This document shows, one piece after another, positions 5,942 through 8,951 of a stretch of DNA of 8,951 nt. Below the pieces are notes generated by a model. The model made no database searches. It saw only the letters and a program-made list of their open reading frames with translations, and was not told where the DNA came from. The stretch lies in contig PBXF01000015.1 of assembly GCA_002727515.1 (NCBI GenBank), forward strand, positions 8,417 through 17,367. Direction: 5' to 3'. Origin of the DNA: Methanobacteriota archaeon. Its GTDB lineage: Archaea; Thermoplasmatota; Poseidoniia; Poseidoniales; Poseidoniaceae. Each line of letters starts with the position of its first letter. Position 1 is the first letter of the stretch. The position numbers and the translations under genes are program-made.

Positions 5942-6544
5942 TTAATCCTTTGCGACGAAATATATGATCGCAATCAGGCTTGCGATACTTATGCTACTGA
6001 TTACCAAGAAGCGATTTCTATTGTGGTCGTCACCAAGTTCTGGCGTAATAATCTCACCTGTATAATTCACACCAGGAATTGCAAGCGCTAATGAATTCCA
6101 TTCATCGCCAGTACTCTCACCGTTTCCATTTACTGCGTTACCATGTATAACAAAAGTAACCAATTCAGTATCACTCACAGGAGCAACCCAACTTGCATTC
6201 CAAGTTCTTTGTTTGTTGATTGTATCGTTATGAGTATATCCGCCCTTGAGGTACTGCCATTCGTCTGCAACAACCTCACCCTTTGAAATAATGACTCTGA
6301 ATCCACCTTTTGGATGTTCTTGCGAAGAACTTTCAATAACTGGACTGTTTATTGTTATCGTGAAATTATACGTGACTGATGAATTATACATCTCTGGCAA
6401 GCCAGAAACGATAATTTCCGTAGTTTCATCTTCTCCACCGTGACATAAACATCCTCTGTCTGCTTTGTCATCTATACCGCCGGGTAGACTTTGAACAGGG
6501 GAGAGAAAACACAATCCCACCAACAGAATTAGAGCGCTTCTCAC
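5942..6544 (-). CDS. Membrane-anchored Reeler-like surface protein with a CxCH motif
   Basis: The 200-residue product has a signal peptide (about 1-19, ending PVQS), an extracytoplasmic beta-rich domain (about 42-160) and a C-terminal transmembrane anchor (about 179-196) ending in KD. The domain matches the pattern I know from bacterial and archaeal Reeler-type / 'choice-of-anchor' proteins: a Cys-His motif just after the signal peptide (GCLCHGG, 31-37), then SGLP-Y (47-53), GGFRV (80-84), a THND/RTW region (104-115), W119-x-AP and GNAVNGNG...GDEW (135-149). The metal or heme role of C32-x-C34-H35 is unknown; it is not the CxxCH of c-type cytochromes. The start is GTG at 6544, with an in-frame TAA not far upstream and a TATA-like box at leaderless distance. 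It follows the tethered regulator gene by 38 bases. Confidence 0.75.
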   Translation of the reverse strand: MRSALILLVGLCFLSPVQSLPGGIDDKADRGCLCHGGEDETTEIIVSGLPEMYNSSVTYNFTITINSPVIESSSQEHPKGGFRVIISKGEVVADEWQYLKGGYTHNDTINKQRTWNASWVAPVSDTELVTFVIHGNAVNGNGESTGDEWNSLALAIPGVNYTGEIITPELGDDHNRNRFLVISSISIASLIAIIYFVAKD

Positions 6545-6558
6545 GATTATGCGCTTAT

Positions 6559-6572
6559 GATTTTTTTAATTC
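6559..6572 (-). promoter_or_regulatory. A/T-rich promoter box before the GTG-started surface protein
   Basis: On the minus strand, AATTAAAAAAATCA lies about 20-28 bases before the GTG at 6544. This suits a TATA element for a leaderless transcript and supports the GTG start. A second TATA-like string, GATATAAT, overlaps the stop of the upstream regulator gene (about 6582-6589), about 42 bases before the GTG. Confidence 0.4.
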
Positions 6573-6582
6573 AATGTTTGCA

Positions 6583-7530
6583 TTATATCTCATTAAGATG
6601 GATTGATGATTTTAGTAAAGATTCTCCTTTTTCCAATATTTTCCAATGAGTTGCTCTACCTTTGCCTACTGAAATGACAATATCTCTATCTTTCAAATGC
6701 TTCATGTGATAAGATAGTAATTGTCTGCTAGTTTGTAATTTTTCACGTAAATCCTTGGATTTAATTCCTATCGTATCTGCTTCGCTCAATACCTGCAAAA
6801 TAGCAACTTGCATACCTGTAGCCGGACTTTGAAGTTCTTTTAGCCTGGTTTGATCTATCCCTGAAGTTGCAAATCTTCGCACTTTAGAATCCAACCAAGA
6901 AATGATTCTGCCTTCTTTTTCCAAAACTTGAATATGATGAGCAGTAACTCCGTTTCCCAAATCTAATGCATCCCTTAATGCTGAAAAATGAATGCCGGGA
7001 TGAGCTTCTATGAAACCTAGAATTCTCCCCCTGGTAAATACTCCTTTATCGCCCCTATTCGCTATGGCTAATAATGGACCTAGAACTGCTAAAAGAATTG
7101 AATATCTTGCGGATTCGCTAAGAATAATTGCGGTAGTTGTAGATGTCAATAGTCCTACTGCCATTATCGCCATCATTGTCAAAACTATTACTTGGGTTGC
7201 TGGTAAAACCCAATTTTCAATACTATTTTTTTCAAAAGGCGTTTCTTTGGCATCAGCCTCTGGCACATCCGATTCTGCTAACGCAAATTCAGCGGAATCA
7301 TCAGCAGATTCTCCATCGGATCTACTTGAGTCAGATTCAATATTTTCTTCTGGAGGTTCTGTTTCTGTAGAAAATTCATTTTCTGATTGATTTTCCTCTT
7401 CTTTTTCGAGATTATCAATAGAATTTTTCCACTCATTTTGAATATATTCAAATTGAGGAATGGTCGGTATTATCAGTAACAATAGTAATACTGCGAGGAC
7501 TCTCCAACCTAGTACCTCCTTGCTCAGCAT
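6583..7530 (-). CDS. Membrane-tethered tandem winged-helix transcriptional regulator
   Basis: The 315-residue protein has an N-terminal hydrophobic segment (11-26), a very acidic Ser/Glu/Asp-rich linker (about 38-100), a strong transmembrane segment (about 108-136), then an ESARY motif (139-143) leading into a hydrophobic stretch (144-157). Two winged-helix domains follow: about 165-222 (TRGRILGFIEAHPGIHFSALRDAL, recognition helix near 194-206) and about 240-300 (recognition helix near 268-281, basic wing GKGRATHW). The E-(S/T)-x-R-Y hinge followed by (T)RGRI and a first winged helix is a layout I know from archaeal membrane-bound regulators. The linker is probably outside and the DNA-binding half inside, so the protein could relay an envelope signal directly to DNA. 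Likely targets are the neighbouring surface protein downstream and the divergent cassette, and perhaps itself; this is inference. Confidence 0.8.
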   Translation of the reverse strand: MLSKEVLGWRVLAVLLLLLIIPTIPQFEYIQNEWKNSIDNLEKEEENQSENEFSTETEPPEENIESDSSRSDGESADDSAEFALAESDVPEADAKETPFEKNSIENWVLPATQVIVLTMMAIMAVGLLTSTTTAIILSESARYSILLAVLGPLLAIANRGDKGVFTRGRILGFIEAHPGIHFSALRDALDLGNGVTAHHIQVLEKEGRIISWLDSKVRRFATSGIDQTRLKELQSPATGMQVAILQVLSEADTIGIKSKDLREKLQTSRQLLSYHMKHLKDRDIVISVGKGRATHWKILEKGESLLKSSIHLNEI

Positions 7531-7540
7531 GGTATACCAT
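7529..7540. promoter_or_regulatory. 12-bp perfect palindrome covering the regulator's start codon
   Basis: ATGGTATACCAT is fully self-complementary, and on the minus strand its last two bases are the first two of the regulator's ATG. A palindrome at the very start of a winged-helix gene suits a dimeric binding site for autoregulation. Related half-sites (ATGGTAC, 7563-7569) occur in the same divergent spacer. Unproven. Confidence 0.4.
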
Positions 7541-7596
7541 CTACATCATACATTAGAGATTCATGGTACATAGGTTTGACCATTGGCTGATACATG

Positions 7597-7606
7597 CATA
7601 TAATAA
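7597..7606 (+). promoter_or_regulatory. TATA box of the rightward cassette
   Basis: CATATAATAA is a good archaeal TATA element, placing the transcript start around 7625-7630. The leader of roughly 10-15 bases would include the Shine-Dalgarno sequence GGAG at 7629-7632, seven bases before the ATG at 7640. It lies in the 109-base spacer divergent from the tethered regulator gene. Confidence 0.55.
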
Positions 7607-7639
7607 CTATAAGATAACAAATGCTGTCGGAGAGATATC

Positions 7640-8065
7640 ATGTTACCGTTTGAAGAACCAGACAATCATGAAGAGGAAGAAGAGATTGACCCCTTTAAGG
7701 AACTAGAAATAGGAACTGCTGTAAAAACACAAGCAGGAAGTAACCCTCTAGCAGCTTTTGAGGAAGATGACCCACTTGCGGCATTTGAAGAGAGTGACCC
7801 CCTATCTGCCTTCGACGACTCAACTGATGATGTTGCAGAAGAAGTTGTAATATCGTTCGATGATGAAGTTGTGCCTGACATAAAATCTGAATCCAACAGT
7901 TCTGAGGATAAGGCAGAATCGACATACAAATTACTACTCGAAACTGTTTGGGTTGATGACATTCTAGACCCCTCAGAGGTTGAATTATTATCAAGAAAGA
8001 GAAAGGAACTAGGCCTGAGTTTCGTAAGACATTTGCAATTAGTTAGAGATATAATCGAGGGATAG
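7640..8065 (+). CDS. Small acidic protein with three DPLAAFE repeats and a C-terminal helical module
   Basis: I do not recognise a named family. The 141-residue product has no signal or membrane segment. Its first 92 residues are acidic and probably disordered, and contain three 9-residue repeats: NPLAAFEED (35-43), DPLAAFEES (44-52) and DPLSAFDDS (53-61). Looser relatives lie at 2-7 (LPFEEP) and 17-22 (DPFKEL). The C-terminus (about 95-140) is a compact helical module with W104-x-D106-D107-x-L109-D110-x2-E113 and L124-x-L126, reminiscent of TerB-like or EF-hand-like helix-loop-helix units. The downstream protein begins with the same module. ATG 7640 has a TATA box and a Shine-Dalgarno sequence. 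I infer an adaptor with repeated short binding motifs, a partner of the next gene's product. Confidence 0.8.
   Translation: MLPFEEPDNHEEEEEIDPFKELEIGTAVKTQAGSNPLAAFEEDDPLAAFEESDPLSAFDDSTDDVAEEVVISFDDEVVPDIKSESNSSEDKAESTYKLLLETVWVDDILDPSEVELLSRKRKELGLSFVRHLQLVRDIIEG
8057..8061 (+). promoter_or_regulatory. Shine-Dalgarno sequence fixing the TTG start at 8068
   Basis: GAGGG lies inside the last codons of the upstream gene. Its GAGG core ends seven bases before the TTG at 8068, the standard spacing for pairing with the archaeal 16S 3' end. It decides for TTG over the next in-frame ATG at 8143, which would cut through the helical module shared with the upstream protein. Confidence 0.65.
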
Positions 8066-8067
8066 AT

Positions 8068-8951
8068 TTGGCACCAACCCCCTTCGAACATGGTCTTGCG
8101 CTAGCATGGTCTGATGGTGCATTATCAAGAGAAGGGGCAGTAATGCTCGAAGAATTACAAAAGAAACTCAAACTAACCGACGAAATGAGAGCCATTCAAG
8201 AAGAGGCATGGTTGAGTGATATATCAAAAAATGATAGGAGATCTTTCGGCGATGGAGACCAAATTCTTCGAGAATGGTTGGACACTCTAAATGATTATCA
8301 GTCTATGTCAGCGGCTGCCAAATCTATGGGTAAATCAGCACTTGAGGTAGGACTATCTAAGAATGCATGGAAAGAAGCCTATGCATTTGCAGACGGATTG
8401 GGTCTAGGAGATGATTTAGCAGTAGGAGCATGGTTGGAAGAACAGGTTGAACCGATTAAAGAATGGCCTGCTGCACTAGATCCTCTTGCTATAATACTGG
8501 GGCTTGCAGTATCAATGAATGAATTTTTCAAGAAGAAAGAAGTTCAATTCATTGAAGGTAAACCCGCAATCTCAGTAACTACAGAAGATGCAAAACCTAC
8601 ACAAATTAACTGGATGAACGACTTATCCCCATTGCTAGAGTATAGGTGCGCTTGGGGTTGGGCTGGTGAAGAATTAGAAATTACTTCGAATGCTCCAGAG
8701 GGTGACTTAGTATATCACAATTCAATACTAACATCCTGGATTAGAAAATTAATTTCTATGCGAAACAATCGAGGCGAGGCATCTTTGAGTGGCCTTCCTA
8801 GTAACTTTACTGTTATGCCTTCATCGGCAGATTTGTCATTGACTGGTAATAAGATAACATTGTCTGTAATTGTAGACCTAGGAGAAAATGGTTTGGTCAA
8901 ACCATTTGCAAGTGTTACAGTATCTGGTAATGCCACGCCCGATGATGCTCC
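8068..8951 (+). CDS. Large protein with N-terminal helical module, 5' part (runs off the right edge)
   Basis: The frame is open from the TTG at 8068 to the window end, giving 294 codons and no stop. The TTG start follows the upstream TAG by two bases and has a well-placed Shine-Dalgarno sequence, so translation is probably coupled. Residues about 9-50 carry the same helical module as the end of the upstream protein (W14-x-D16-G17-x-L19...L34-x-L36). Helical, acidic sequence continues to about 150, with a hydrophobic patch near 148-158 (LDPLAIILGLAVS) that is short for a membrane helix. From about 172 the composition shifts to strand-rich, including LSLTGNKITLSVIVDLG (about 255-271), suggesting a beta domain. 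No catalytic motif is seen and I do not recognise a family. It is probably cytoplasmic, as no signal peptide is present. The missing C-terminus may hold the telling domain. Confidence 0.8.
   Translation, partial: MAPTPFEHGLALAWSDGALSREGAVMLEELQKKLKLTDEMRAIQEEAWLSDISKNDRRSFGDGDQILREWLDTLNDYQSMSAAAKSMGKSALEVGLSKNAWKEAYAFADGLGLGDDLAVGAWLEEQVEPIKEWPAALDPLAIILGLAVSMNEFFKKKEVQFIEGKPAISVTTEDAKPTQINWMNDLSPLLEYRCAWGWAGEELEITSNAPEGDLVYHNSILTSWIRKLISMRNNRGEASLSGLPSNFTVMPSSADLSLTGNKITLSVIVDLGENGLVKPFASVTVSGNATPDDA

Noticed and set aside
6431..6451. c-type cytochrome heme site
   Set aside because: The motif is C-x-C-H, not C-x-x-C-H, and no distal Met/His ligand pattern is evident. I keep it only as an open metal or heme question.
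7940..7990. EF-hand calcium-binding loop in the small acidic protein
   Set aside because: The loop has Asp-Asp-x-Leu-Asp-x-x-Glu spacing but lacks the full 12-residue DxDxDG ligand pattern, so calcium binding cannot be supported.
7666..8091. Minus-strand Ser-rich open frame of 141 codons
   Set aside because: It is the reverse complement of the acidic, repeat-bearing gene at 7640-8065. Ser-richness is a by-product of GAA/GAT/GAG codons on the other strand.
8715..8936. Minus-strand open frame near the right edge
   Set aside because: It is antisense to the long plus-strand gene starting at 8068, with no start signal and no recognisable product.

Overview
The window looks like a piece of an archaeal chromosome. 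The best guess is a planktonic Thermoplasmatota-type genome such as Marine Group II (Poseidoniales); this placement is inference from gene content and style, not a phylogeny. The evidence is an archaeal RadA recombinase, an AK6/Fap7-type kinase next to an archaetidylinositol-phosphate-synthase-like enzyme, an initiator tRNA-Met with the archaeal A1-U72 pair, TATA-type promoters at leaderless spacing, a membrane-tethered tandem winged-helix regulator, and several secreted or lipid-anchored beta-rich proteins. The sequence is AT-leaning and compact: no gap between genes exceeds about 130 bases, and I see no insertion sequences, phage genes or CRISPR.

Left part (1-1808, all minus strand): the 5' part of a secreted FN3-like protein that runs off the window, then a two-gene unit of AK6/Fap7-like kinase followed by a CDP-alcohol phosphatidyltransferase. 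Middle (1913-5941, mostly plus strand): an unrecognised TPR-like helical protein, an initiator tRNA-Met on the opposite strand, a PKD-like lipoprotein, radA, and ftsZ. The radA-ftsZ pair is the housekeeping core (recombination and cell division). An unusually tidy tandem repeat plus inverted repeat separates the lipoprotein gene from radA.

Right part (5942-7530, minus strand): a regulator with two hydrophobic segments, a long acidic linker and two winged-helix domains, followed by a Reeler-like surface protein with a Cys-x-Cys-His motif. Transcribed divergently from them (7640 to the window end) is a two-gene cassette: a small acidic protein with three DPLAAFE-type repeats and a C-terminal helical module, then a larger protein that starts at TTG behind a good Shine-Dalgarno sequence, begins with the same helical module, and continues past the window edge. 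This cassette, with the tethered regulator beside it, is the best candidate here for an undescribed system. Its function cannot be read from the sequence.
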